Of a DNA stretch of 64,000 nt, positions 18,785 through 28,100 are shown piece after piece (position 1 is the first letter of the stretch; each line of letters starts with the position of its first letter). A program made the translations under genes and the position numbers. The stretch covers positions 182,044 to 246,043 of the forward strand of contig JAHDCU010000008.1 of assembly GCA_020629715.1 (NCBI GenBank), read 5' to 3'. The stretch comes from Saprospiraceae bacterium. GTDB taxonomy: Bacteria; Bacteroidota; Bacteroidia; Chitinophagales; Saprospiraceae. The notes under the pieces are model-generated. The model was not told the DNA's origin, did no database searches, and was given only the letters and a program-made list of their open reading frames with translations.

Positions 18785-18980
18785 GTGTCAATCGGCTAAA
18801 GATTTAGAATTCTCCTGTAAGTTAAAGGGAATATCTAGTTTTATTGATAATAGAGATCGAGAGTACAATGATATATTCCAATCACTAATCTCAAAAAAAT
18901 ATTGTGAAATTTTTTCGTTGCATCTCATGATAGTATTGTACTCTTATAAATAACTCTACACTCATTACCATTATATACCG

Positions 18981-20066
18981 CTAAGGCATATTCTTTAGTA
19001 GCCTTATGAGTTCAATATTGATATAGATCACCTCTTTACCGACCTTTCTGCTATCTAATACTCCGATTTCTTTCAATTTTCTGAGATATCTGGAGGCAGC
19101 TTTTCTTTCTACGCCCAGTTTATTGGTAAGGTACTCTATCTTTGTATAGGGCTGTTCGAATATATTTTCTACTAATTCCTTAGAGTAGATTTTAGGAGCA
19201 TTTTCTTTTACCACATCGATGGTTGTCTTCAATAATACTCTGATAGATCGTATTTGAGTTATCGTTTGTTTGGAAGTCTGTTCTACTGCTTTTAGAATGT
19301 ATAGGATCCAATTTTCCCATTCTTGCCTCTTATTGACTGCATTGAGCAGTTGATAGTATTCGCTTTTGTTTTTGATGATATACGAACTTAAGTATAAGAT
19401 TGGTATTTCTAAAAGGTCATTGAGGATCAGATAGAGTATATTCAGGATTCTTCCAGTTCTACCATTGCCATCATAAAATGGATGAATACTCTCAAATTGG
19501 TAATGCAATATAGCAAGGTTAATTAATGGCGAAATTTCCGAATCAAGATCATTGAAGTGCTGAATGAAATTAGACAGCAATTCTTCAATTTCTGCTTTAT
19601 CCTGAGGAGGGGTATATACAACCTCTCCAGTTTTATCATTTTTTAGAACTGTTCCAGGTGTCGAACGAATGCCAGCATTATTTTCTATCAGATCTTGTTG
19701 GATTCTTATAATATCGTTGACGCTAAGAAACCCTTGGTCCTGTATTATTTCATATCCCATAAAGATTGATCTCCTATAATTGATAACTTCTTTTATCTCA
19801 GATCTCGGATATGATTTATCAGAACTAATAGCTTCGTAGAGTTCATCCGTACTCGTTATGATATTTTCTATTTCTGAACTATCCTTTGCTTCTTGCAGCA
19901 CAACTGCATTAATCAGCATTTTTTGATTAGGGATTATTTGAGCTATACCTTTGAGTTCTGCAATAGCTAGAGCTGCTTTATTGGCACATCTTAAGATTTC
20001 AATAGTTTCAACTTTTTCCCTCGCAGGAGGAAGTTTGGATAATTTATATGGTGCTTTGTGTCCCAT
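18981..20066 (-). CDS. Fic family protein (AMP transferase type) with winged-helix C-terminus
   Basis: 361 residues. The Fic core motif HPFYDGNGRTGR (residues 195-206) is complete, with catalytic His195 and the anion-binding loop, so it can in principle transfer AMP from ATP to a protein hydroxyl. An inhibitory helix motif of the [ST]xxxE[GN] type is present before the core (SSEIEN, residues 63-68), giving a self-inhibited class II arrangement. The C-terminal 70 residues form a winged helix (YTKIEYLTNKLGVERKAASRYLRKLKEIGVL) that probably binds DNA. A repeated operator-like motif lies over its promoter, which suggests autoregulation. Target protein unknown. It sits in a defence-like island. 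Confidence 0.92.
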   Translation of the reverse strand: MGHKAPYKLSKLPPAREKVETIEILRCANKAALAIAELKGIAQIIPNQKMLINAVVLQEAKDSSEIENIITSTDELYEAISSDKSYPRSEIKEVINYRRSIFMGYEIIQDQGFLSVNDIIRIQQDLIENNAGIRSTPGTVLKNDKTGEVVYTPPQDKAEIEELLSNFIQHFNDLDSEISPLINLAILHYQFESIHPFYDGNGRTGRILNILYLILNDLLEIPILYLSSYIIKNKSEYYQLLNAVNKRQEWENWILYILKAVEQTSKQTITQIRSIRVLLKTTIDVVKENAPKIYSKELVENIFEQPYTKIEYLTNKLGVERKAASRYLRKLKEIGVLDSRKVGKEVIYINIELIRLLKNMP

Positions 20067-20083
20067 GTTGCATAAACGTGAGA

Positions 20084-20149
20084 CAAATATACCATTTTTG
20101 GTACACGTAACTGTTAACGTGGTGCATTAATATCATTTTTGGTACATGT
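20084..20149 (-). promoter_or_regulatory. Promoter and repeated operator-like motif upstream of the Fic gene
   Basis: On the minus strand, two copies of a 20-base motif (20089-20108 and 20130-20149) share the core TGTACCAAAAATGRTAT and differ at only two positions. The nearer copy contains the dyad TACC-AAAAAT-GGTA and overlaps TATATTTG (20084-20091), a perfect Bacteroidota -7 box. The copies lie 41 bases apart, about four helical turns. An imperfect palindrome with GTTAAC lies between them. This arrangement suggests repression, perhaps by the Fic protein's winged helix (inference). Confidence 0.6.
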
Positions 20150-20166
20150 TCCTATTCATTTCTCGC

Positions 20167-21106
20167 TTACCCCTCCAAAAACTCCATAATATACCGCGCC
20201 ACTATCTTAGGATGCGTATGCAGTATCCAATGATCAGCATCAGGAACTTCTCTGACAGTAAGATCATCACAAAACTCATGAAGAGGTTTTTTGACATCTG
20301 GTAAAAGTGCAGTATCATTCAATCCCCAGATCAGGAGATGTGGAACTGTAACTCTAAAATTATCTCTCGATGCACCGTATAAAGGCGCATGGGGTAGCGC
20401 TTTCCCAATTTCGGGTACCACGATGGGCGATGATTTATACCAATTGAACGTGGCTTGTAGTCGTTCAGTATTGCCCCAAGCTTGGCGAAATCTATCTTTT
20501 ATCTCTTTAGTCATCCACGATGTAGTCGAGTGCTGACTCATACTATCAAAAACCATATGAAAATCATTAGCTACGGCATCCACACCTGCATGCTCTTCTC
20601 CCACCGTATGAAAATACTGGCTTGCCTCCGCTTGTAGCGGATTATCCAATAATGCCTCTTGAAGACAGATAGGATGAGCCCCATTGGCGATTATAAATTT
20701 ATCAATAAGCTGAGGAAAAGAGAATACGGTAGCATACGCAATAGAAGCTCCAAAATCATGCCCCGCTAAATTGAACTTACGATGTCCAAAGAACATATTA
20801 GCCAACGTGAGGACATCCGCCACTAATGTCTTAGCAGCATAATGTAGAACCATAGGGCGCATCACTCTTATTATACCCTCTTTGGTCGGGCACTACCATA
20901 AAATATTGATCACCCAACTCCTTCATGACCTCTTCCCAACTAATCCAAAACTCTGGAAACCCATGTAAGCATAACAATGGCTTCCGCTCGTCCTTGATCG
21001 GCGATCCATCATATGGCGATCCATTATGGAGCACATGAAAGCTAATCCCATTACATTAGATAGATTCTGATCTAAAGCCTGCGGGGATATTTGTTTCTGG
21101 AGTCAT
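20167..21106 (-). pseudogene. Decayed alpha/beta hydrolase (epoxide-hydrolase-like)
   Basis: ATG 21106 opens a frame (MTPETNIPAGFRSESI) stopped by TAA at 21056-21058. It continues in frame as CNGISFHVLHNGS...LLCLHGFPEFWISWEEVMKEL...VVPDQRGYNKSDAPYGS. A one-base shift at about 20840-20850 then moves the sequence to another frame (YAAKTLVADVLTLANMFFG...NLAGHDFGASIAYA) that runs to 20167. The oxyanion motif HGFP, nucleophile motif GHDFG and the C-terminal DADHWILH are all present, so the ancestor was an intact alpha/beta hydrolase of about 310 residues. Two independent lesions make a single sequencing error unlikely. Neighbours are Fic and the PARIS-like pair. Confidence 0.8.
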
Positions 21107-21131
21107 GATTGGATGGGTTTATAGAATTGAA

Positions 21132-21174
21132 AATCTGCTAGTCTTTTACAAATTATGATTTTGACTAGCAGATT
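21132..21174 (-). terminator. Terminator-like inverted repeat downstream of the PARIS-like pair
   Basis: AATCTGCTAGTC (21132-21143) and GACTAGCAGATT (21163-21174) are perfect 12-bp arms around 19 bases. On the minus strand the 3' arm ends in TTTTC. It lies between the end of the TOPRIM-type gene and the start of the decayed hydrolase, so it plausibly ends the defence transcript. Confidence 0.55.
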
Positions 21175-21227
21175 ATGATATCGATCTTCTCTCTGAAGTA
21201 CGAGGAGAAATTATATGATATCTATTG

Positions 21228-22115
21228 TTAAGCACTGGCTTTTACTTTGTATTTGGATAGAATGTTTTTAAATAAAGGATAGTTTTTTAAGTCTTCAATT
21301 TCGATGGATGAGAATATAGCTCTCGTAAAAGATTTGTCGTTAAAGGTATAGGTGTTTTTCACCTTTTTAATAAATAAAAAAAGTAGTTCAATAAAATCTT
21401 TTCCATGGATAAACATCCTGAAATCTGATGAATTTTCTTGTAGGGTATGTACTTTTTCAATCAACGACTCAAATTCTTCTTTTCTATTTACAATATTATT
21501 TTTAAGTAAAAATTTTGTCAGCACTTCATTCAAATCATATGATAACTGAGCATTTCTAATTTTGATTACTTTGTCAAGACTCACTAACTGGTAAGATGAA
21601 TCAAGGCATGTTCTTGCATATCTAATAGAGTAGTTATAAATTAAGACAGGCACTAACATTTGAGTCGTTTCTTTAAAATTATATGGAAAATTTCCCAATC
21701 CAATTTTTAGAAATTTCCCCAAAACTTTATCGTTAAATAAATACATTTCAAGATTGGCAAAATCCGTCCACATCAGAAAAGGATTTGCGGGCTCCGATTG
21801 GGAGATTATTTCAAAATCCATATCTGCAACGCAAGACACAAATTTTATTTGTTCATTATTGAGTTCAGATAACACTTTGGACAATGAGATAACTTTGTCT
21901 CTATTAGATTTAAGATTCATATCTAACTCGGAAAAGTCAATTGAATCAATTTGCCTTATAGAAACATCAGTTATATTATTTGATTTAAGAAATATTTCCA
22001 ATATTCTTGAATCTTCATTACCCTCTGTATATATATCTCTCAATTCAGGTTCTAAATTATAAGTCATACTTATTTCCGAAACCTTTCTTTTGTAACTATT
22101 CTCCACGATCTTCAA
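21228..22115 (-). CDS. TOPRIM/DUF4435-like effector, AriB-like (PARIS-type)
   Basis: 295 residues with no signal or membrane segment. The pattern fits a TOPRIM-like DUF4435 fold: YTEGNEDSRILEIFL (catalytic-type Glu31) and FVSCVADMDFEII (DxD, residues 98-100), followed by a long helical region. In the PARIS anti-phage system the AriB protein has this domain. AriB is held by the ATPase AriA and is released as a toxic nuclease when a phage anti-restriction protein appears. Here the gene starts inside the end of the ATPase gene (20-bp overlap) in the PARIS order. Identification rests on motif, size and order, not on a search. OLD-like alternatives remain possible. Confidence 0.65.
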   Translation of the reverse strand: MKIVENSYKRKVSEISMTYNLEPELRDIYTEGNEDSRILEIFLKSNNITDVSIRQIDSIDFSELDMNLKSNRDKVISLSKVLSELNNEQIKFVSCVADMDFEIISQSEPANPFLMWTDFANLEMYLFNDKVLGKFLKIGLGNFPYNFKETTQMLVPVLIYNYSIRYARTCLDSSYQLVSLDKVIKIRNAQLSYDLNEVLTKFLLKNNIVNRKEEFESLIEKVHTLQENSSDFRMFIHGKDFIELLFLFIKKVKNTYTFNDKSFTRAIFSSIEIEDLKNYPLFKNILSKYKVKASA

Positions 22116-23415
22116 GTTTTACAACATTATTAGGGTTTGTAGAAAGCAATTCAATTGAATGTGTAGCGACAATAAATTGTACATTGTTATTTTCGCTAAA
22201 TCGTAATAAAGTTTGTAATAGCATTCGTTGCCACTTAATATTTAATGAAATTTCTGGTTCATCAATTATGAATATTGTGGCTTGATCTGTTGCAGTAATA
22301 GTATTTATGAATAACAGTAATAATTGCTTTTCTCCAGAGGACAACATCTCCAAACTAAGTGGATCTCCACTTTCATGTCTTAAATAAATACCTTTTGATA
22401 GATTAAATGAAATGGATTTGTTATTGTAGAACTTATTTATAGCATTTATGAAATCAGAAAGTATAACATACAAAGATTGAATTTCGCTAAATCTCGCCTT
22501 TGTACTATTAATGAACAAGTGAAGAACACTTGTTAAGGATTCTTGATTATTTACATTAACCTTCTTGATAGAAGTCTTCAGTTTCTTAAAGTCCAGAGTA
22601 TCTATTAATCCCATTTCGAAAAATGCGTTACTCTGGTCTTCAAGTTTATTTAATTCTTCTAGCAAGATTTCAATGGCAGGTGGTTTGTCTGATTTAGTAT
22701 TTATACTGTTAATTAATTGGTTGTAAATCTGAAGAGAGTTGGACTCTCCCGTCTTTGATGTTTGGATTACTTGTTTTCTAATCCAATCAATAAACCTTTC
22801 AACAGTAAGCTCTAAGGACAACCGTTTTTCATTAAGTCGCTTCTTTGCTCTTATAGTTTCATATTTACGTGAAAATTCAATTGTTGATCCCGAGAGAAAT
22901 AAATCAATCTCGTCTTCATGATCACTTGATTTTTGACTACTTAAAGTTTTTCTATCTTCCGAAAGAAAATAGATTGAAATATTCAGTTCACGAATGTAAC
23001 GGAGGATTTCTTTGAAAATCTTATTTTCTTCAGAGCTATCTTCAAGTCGTATTGAATGACCATCATAGGTTTTTAAATCAACAGTGTTAATAATTTTTCT
23101 TCCCTTTTTTATGTAGTAGGTGTAATCTCCATAAATACTCTTGTTTCTTTTTGCCCCAACTTCAATACCATTCGATAGAGTAATCGCAATCTTGTTGAAT
23201 TTTGTTTGTGCAAGTTTTGATTTGTATCCACTCTTGTCTCTTGTCGATAGTAAATAGAAGATAAGATTTAGTATTGTAGTTTTTCCCGATCCGTTGTTGC
23301 CATACAGAATAAATAGTTTTGAGACATCTTGATTTTTGTCTTTAACCGGTAAACTGTAGGTGTAATGACCAAATAACTTATCAACTTGTATGTTTTTTAT
23401 TACTATATCATTCAT
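22096..23415 (-). CDS. SMC/ABC-type AAA ATPase, AriA-like (PARIS-type)
   Basis: 439 residues. Walker A is GNNGSGKT (residues 39-46). The ABC signature LSSGEKQ lies near residue 355, Walker B FIIDEPE near 388, and the switch His in VATHSIE near 420. The middle section is helical but shorter than in SMC or RecN proteins. That length and the downstream TOPRIM-like partner match AriA of PARIS. Gabija and OLD proteins fuse the two activities, and Septu pairs the ATPase with an HNH protein, so those fit less well. Expected role is sensing a phage protein and controlling the effector. Confidence 0.75.
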   Translation of the reverse strand: MNDIVIKNIQVDKLFGHYTYSLPVKDKNQDVSKLFILYGNNGSGKTTILNLIFYLLSTRDKSGYKSKLAQTKFNKIAITLSNGIEVGAKRNKSIYGDYTYYIKKGRKIINTVDLKTYDGHSIRLEDSSEENKIFKEILRYIRELNISIYFLSEDRKTLSSQKSSDHEDEIDLFLSGSTIEFSRKYETIRAKKRLNEKRLSLELTVERFIDWIRKQVIQTSKTGESNSLQIYNQLINSINTKSDKPPAIEILLEELNKLEDQSNAFFEMGLIDTLDFKKLKTSIKKVNVNNQESLTSVLHLFINSTKARFSEIQSLYVILSDFINAINKFYNNKSISFNLSKGIYLRHESGDPLSLEMLSSGEKQLLLLFINTITATDQATIFIIDEPEISLNIKWQRMLLQTLLRFSENNNVQFIVATHSIELLSTNPNNVVKLEDRGE

Positions 23416-23701
23416 GTTTTTCTTTTATTGTTGCTTGTGCTTAACAAGGTTATACCAACACCCGATATCTAGCACTTAAAGCTAATCAAAATCTTGTAAA
23501 AGAAAGACCTAACGTATAATATGGCAGCGATTCGAGATGCGGAGATTAGATGATGGACAAGATAGGACGCTTTAAATTCCATCTATCCCTACGAATATCA
23601 ACCCATCCCATACGAATACTCACTTTCCAATCTTCCTAAATTAAAAAGTTTCATTCAGATCAATGCTGTCATTATGAAGCCAGTGTGATGGGTATATACG
23701 T
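23416..23701. other. Gap between the ATPase and RhuM genes, holding a copy of the macroglobulin 5' region
   Basis: No ORF of note. Bases 23591-23678 repeat the sequence before the alpha-2-macroglobulin start (25111-25199). The rest, including the AT-rich stretch at 23440-23580, shows no recognisable gene or terminator. It is the 5' flank of the minus-strand ATPase gene, so its promoter should also be here. Confidence 0.6.
23591..23679 (+). repeat. Direct repeat copy A (relic 5' region of the macroglobulin gene)
   Basis: Positions 23591-23638 match 25111-25158 at 45 of 48 bases by eye. Similarity continues, with small changes, to a shared GTCATTATGAA at the end. In copy A the ATG is followed by three codons and a TGA, so it is a dead start. 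Copy A lacks the TACCTTTG promoter box that precedes copy B. Both copies have the same orientation and flank the RhuM gene. Confidence 0.8.
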
Positions 23702-24703
23702 TCAATTCTTAAGACTTTGTTTTTTAGCTATTTTTTCTATTGAGGAAAGTGATTTTAAATAGTCCTTTTCTACCGTACTCAATGTTTTAGATTTGTACTT
23801 TTTGTATTCTATTGTGGCTTTTTCTTTGGCTAGTATACTGGATACTTTTCCTGCATTATCTAGTATTTTACGGCCCGCGGAGGCAAGGATATTATCGAGC
23901 TCAGCAACATAATCTGCCATTCGCATTTCTCGTTCTTCGATCGCATTCAGTTCTGCTAAATCGAAATATGCAGCAACTAAATTATTAAGCACTTTCAATT
24001 CCTTTTCTTCCAAGAAGTTTTTAGCAATCATAGCCTCAGCTTGGGTAGGCTGGTCACCTTTGAAATGATTTAGCCCAGCAAAAGGCTTATCACTATCTAC
24101 TCTCATAAATATTACTTCACTTGCGGTATTGCCATGTGCAGCATAATGAAGTTTGTTTTGTACAATTTTAAAAAAAGAGTTGCTTTCTTGGCTTTTGGGG
24201 TCATAATCCGAAGCGGTAGCGTATAGGTCCAATACTTGGCGGTACATTACTTTTTCGCTAGAGCGTATATCACGTATCCGATTCAGTAGCTCTTTCCAAT
24301 AGTTGCCACCTCCAAGTACTTTGAGGCGATCATCATCCATAGTAAAACCTTTTACTATGTACTCTTTTAGTCGCTGTGTTGCCCATTGACGAAAACGAGT
24401 ACCTTGGATTGACTTTACTCTATAACCTACGGAAATAATAACATCAAGATTATAGAAATCTACTTGATAGGTTTTGCCATCAGCTGCAGTTGTTGCATTT
24501 TTTGCAACAACTGAATTTGCTTCTAATTCACCTTCTTCAAAAATATTTTTGATGTGTCTTGATATAGTAGATTTATTTCGATTAAATAATGTTGCCATTT
24601 GGTCTAAGGATAGCCAAACTGTTTCATTCTCTATAAAAACCGATAACTCGGGGAGACCATTATCACTTTTATAGATGATGATTTCTCTACTATTCTTACT
24701 CAT
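23702..24703 (-). CDS. RhuM family protein
   Basis: 333 residues from ATG 24703; a longer frame to 24730 begins with a basic MLLKLKRKG and is less likely. The N-terminal part is a Bro/KilA-like DNA-binding module (WLSLDQMATLFNRNKSTISRHIKNIFEEGEL) and the family signature follows (YNLDVIISVGYRVKSIQGTRFRQWATQRLKEYIVKGFTMDDDRLK). The C-terminal half is helical (RIRDIRSSEKVMYRQVLDLYATASDYDPKS). RhuM genes often sit in defence or pathogenicity islands, but their biochemical role is not settled. Here the gene lies between direct repeats A and B, which marks it as inserted. Confidence 0.9.
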   Translation of the reverse strand: MSKNSREIIIYKSDNGLPELSVFIENETVWLSLDQMATLFNRNKSTISRHIKNIFEEGELEANSVVAKNATTAADGKTYQVDFYNLDVIISVGYRVKSIQGTRFRQWATQRLKEYIVKGFTMDDDRLKVLGGGNYWKELLNRIRDIRSSEKVMYRQVLDLYATASDYDPKSQESNSFFKIVQNKLHYAAHGNTASEVIFMRVDSDKPFAGLNHFKGDQPTQAEAMIAKNFLEEKELKVLNNLVAAYFDLAELNAIEEREMRMADYVAELDNILASAGRKILDNAGKVSSILAKEKATIEYKKYKSKTLSTVEKDYLKSLSSIEKIAKKQSLKN

Positions 24704-24832
24704 ACCTTTTCTCTTTAACTTGAGTAGCAATCTTTAAACGGAGTATAATTATCATTTCGACTTTGATAGCCACATTTTTATTCAATACATCAATATTTTT
24801 ATCGCTATTGCAGAATATAAAGTTAACCTAAA

Positions 24833-24972
24833 TTAAGCATTTGACTCTTCAAATGCTTAACAGACGATTGAATTCCAGATTATTATACTTAATAAAAAAA
24901 TGAAATTGGTAATATTCAATGTCTGGGTAAACCTGCGACAAATCATTGATTTTCAATGATTTCATCTACCCA
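24833..24972. repeat. Pair of inverted repeats of unknown role
   Basis: First: TTAAGCATTTGA / TCAAATGCTTAA, 12 bp with a 4-base loop (24833-24860). Second: AAATCATTGA / TCAATGATTT, 10 bp with a 3-base loop (24940-24962), flanked by the outer arms TGGGTA (from 24924) and TACCCA (to 24972). Neither is followed by a T run. They could be a recombination site, a mobile-element remnant or a structured RNA. Confidence 0.5.
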
Positions 24973-25082
24973 AAGGGCGAATTATTCAATTCTATTCCAT
25001 AATTCGAGGTTAATCATCTCCACTATAATCTATTGTAAATAGCATGTCATGAGATCTGTGTAACATAAAAATGTGTGGAATG

Positions 25083-25090
25083 TACCTTTG
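25083..25090 (+). promoter_or_regulatory. Candidate -7 box of the alpha-2-macroglobulin gene
   Basis: TACCTTTG fits TAnnTTTG exactly. Transcription would begin near 25096, so repeat copy B (25111-25199) would lie in the 5' untranslated region. No good TTG box is found at the usual distance upstream. Confidence 0.5.
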
Positions 25091-25110
25091 ATATATTATA
25101 CTATCCTCCA

Positions 25111-25199
25111 ACGAATATCAACCCACCCCATACGAATACTCACTTTCCCATCGTCCTATATATATAAAGCCTCATCTTTATCAAAACAGTCATTATGAA
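25111..25199 (+). repeat. Direct repeat copy B (5' untranslated region of the macroglobulin gene)
   Basis: See copy A at 23591-23679. This copy ends at the true ATG of the macroglobulin gene (25195), so it is the functional original or the replacement. It includes two ACGAATA words 21 bases apart, also seen in copy A. Confidence 0.8.
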
Positions 25200-28100
25200 C
25201 CGCTTACTTCTTTTTCTGCTCGTACTAGTTGTCTTCTCCTGTAAGAAAGATCAATCCAGTTCATCTTCTAATATTCGGTCAATCAATACACATGTGACAG
25301 CGGCAACGCAAGGCATGATATCGGCCAAAGATGATTTAGTATATATGTTTAAAGAAGAGTTACCGGAGATGGACGAAGCTGATCTGACCCAGCTGGTGAG
25401 ACTTGATCCCGAGGTTAAAGGTACCGTGAGCCATAGTAATGGAGTGGTGAGATTCGATCCAGAAACTTTATTAAAGCCTAGGACTAGCTATCGGGTAGAG
25501 CTTCGGGTACACGATCTGTTTCCTAATAGATATCAGGAGAATATATGGTTTGAGGTGCAGACTTTTGCACAAAGCTTAGACGTCAGAGAGCGAGGTATCG
25601 AGATCGGTGCTCAAAATGAAATATCGGTCGAGTATCAGATCAAGACCGCAGATTATGTAGAGCCATCTAACCTAGAGAGTATCGTACAGACAGATGCCAA
25701 CGCTTTTACCGTACGTGAAACGGGGACGAATACATATGAGCTGATGCTTTCATATCAAAAGTCTATGAGCAAAAAGGCATATCTCCGTATGAATGGTGCA
25801 AAGCTTGGAGCAGATCAGAAGTTTGACTTTAAGATGGATGATATCGATGCATCGCAATTTGCCATTTTATCCTCCACAAGATTGCCATATCAAGCAGAGA
25901 TAGAGATACGATTTTCACAGCGTATCAAAGAAGGTCAAGATCTCACGGGACTTATCAAAGTCAATAACAAAGATGCCGAGTATACCATCAAAAATAACAT
26001 CATCAGCATATATACCGCAGGATATAATAAGAGCGCTAAACTAGCGGTGAAGATTGCCAAAGGCATATTATCAGATACGGGGATGGCATTGCAAAGTGAG
26101 TATACCCTGAGTTTTGATAATGAAGTGATCAAGCCGCAAGTTAAGTTCGCCAAGTCGGGTCATATGGTGCCTTCGCAGGGCGATTTTATCATCCCCATTA
26201 GCACTAAAGCCCTCAAGGCGTTAAGGGTGCATGTGATCGAAATTCCGCAGAAAAATGTACATCAATATCTCGCTTGGGAGTCATTATCCAATACCAGTAG
26301 CTATGGTATGAAACGATATGGTCGGGTGATGCATAATGAGGTGATGCAGCTAACGCAGGGCATACCTGATGATAATGGTTGGGTAGCGTATGGGATAGAT
26401 CTGAGTAAGCGGGTGGAGCGACAACCCGGTAGTATTTATTATGTCAGTCTCGAGATTGAGCCCGCTTATGTTGATTTGGATTGCAGCGCTAACCTGGCTA
26501 ATAAAGACTTTGAGTCAAGACTTCCCAAAGCCTCGTTTTTTGATACCCAATACAATCGTTACCGTGATTATTACCATTACGATTGGCAAAAAAGAGAGGA
26601 TCCATGCGAGATAGCATATTACTATGGTATGGAGATTCCTGCCCGAGCATTTCAAGTCTGCCATGCTAGTATCGTTGCTAAGCAAGGGGCTGGTCAAGCG
26701 AGTATCAGTGTCAGAGATATGTATAGTTTGAAGGCCCTATCTGGTGCCGAGGTCAAGTTGTTTGACTTACAGGGCATCGCTATCGCTACTAAGAATTCTG
26801 ATAATCAGGGAGTGGCAAAGTTTAATGATCTCCCTCGACCTGCAGTTGTTGCGCAAGTGACACATAACAATAAGATCAGCTACCTGCCGATGTCTAGTAG
26901 TCAGTCCAATCCATTGACTGATTTTCAAGTATCAGGTGGTCAAAGTACGAGCCAAAATGGAGCATTTGTCTATACCGAGCGAGATGTGTGGAGGCCAGGC
27001 GATACCATCTACATGGATGTGATGCTCAACAAAAAGGATCAGGTATTTCCAGCAGGACTGCCGATATCAGTCAAGTTCTATAATCCACAAAATGTACTGA
27101 TGGCCAAAAAGATGCAGGCCATTACTGCTGATACACAGCTGTATGGATTTAAGTTGAGTACCCAATCACAAGCCAAGACGGGAGTCTATAGAGCATTGAT
27201 AGAAATCGGAAATATTCGAATTAGCAAAAACCTACGAATTGAAACCATAAAGCCCAACCAAGTCGATATTCAATATGATTTTGAAAATGAAAAAGATGGG
27301 GTAGTGCTACAATCTTCTCTAAAGGGAAAAATGAATGTTGACTATCTCACGGGATATCCAGTCAAAGATGCTCAGGTCAAGACACTCGTCAAAGTCGTAT
27401 CCATCCGATCGCCGTTCAAGGACTATAAAGACTATCGTTTCGATGCACATAACAGCTATACGAGTGGCTACAATTTTGATCTATCGAATGCTAAAACCGA
27501 CGCGGAAGGTATGTTGTCTTTCGAGTCGTCTCAAGACTTGAAGTCATGGAATAGCATGCTCCGACTCGGCATAGACTCAGAGGTCAATCTCAAGGGTGGT
27601 GGTGTCAATAAGATCGGCCATCGTGTAAAAGTATCGCCTTTTGAAAGCTATATCGGTATCAAACGAAATCAAGGCAATGGCTGGAGAAACAATTACATTT
27701 TCGGCGATCAGATCGTGTTGGACCTAGTCTCTCTGGATCAGGAGGGTAGTCAAAGTACCAAAAGCACAAAGGTAGAATACACGATAGAAAAACACGTATC
27801 ACATTGGTGGATCGATAAGTATCGCTTGCGCAATGATGGGCATTTTAGAAATAACTCAAAATGGGAGCAGCAAAGTAAAAATAGTATTTCGGTTGTTGCC
27901 GAAAATCAGATCAAACTCAACTCCAAGGACTACGTTCGAGGGGCATATCGAATCACCTGTACCGATACAGAATCTGGTCATCAAACAAGAGCCTACTTTT
28001 CCGTCTATGATGGTCGATCACGGATCCCCGGAGCTAAGCCCTTTATTGTTGAGTTTGAGACCGATAAAGACAGCTATGAAGTAGGAGAATCAGTGCAGGT

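Larger units (their letters stand above)
24731..25194. other. 464-bp divergent gap with two strong hairpins and the macroglobulin promoter
   Basis: No gene is visible. It contains a perfect 12-bp hairpin at 24833-24860 and a second, larger imperfect hairpin at about 24923-24972. TACCTTTG at 25083-25090 is a perfect -7 box for the macroglobulin gene, and repeat copy B is at 25111-25199. The hairpins lie upstream of both genes, so they are not terminators for either. Confidence 0.6.

Noticed and set aside
20831..21034. Short hydrolase-like ORF as an independent small gene
   Set aside because: It is the front part of the hydrolase, linked by frame and motif order to 20167-20865 and to the start at 21106.
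21228..23415. Septu, Gabija or OLD defence system
   Set aside because: No HNH partner as in Septu, and the ATPase and the TOPRIM-like part are on separate proteins, unlike GajA and OLD.
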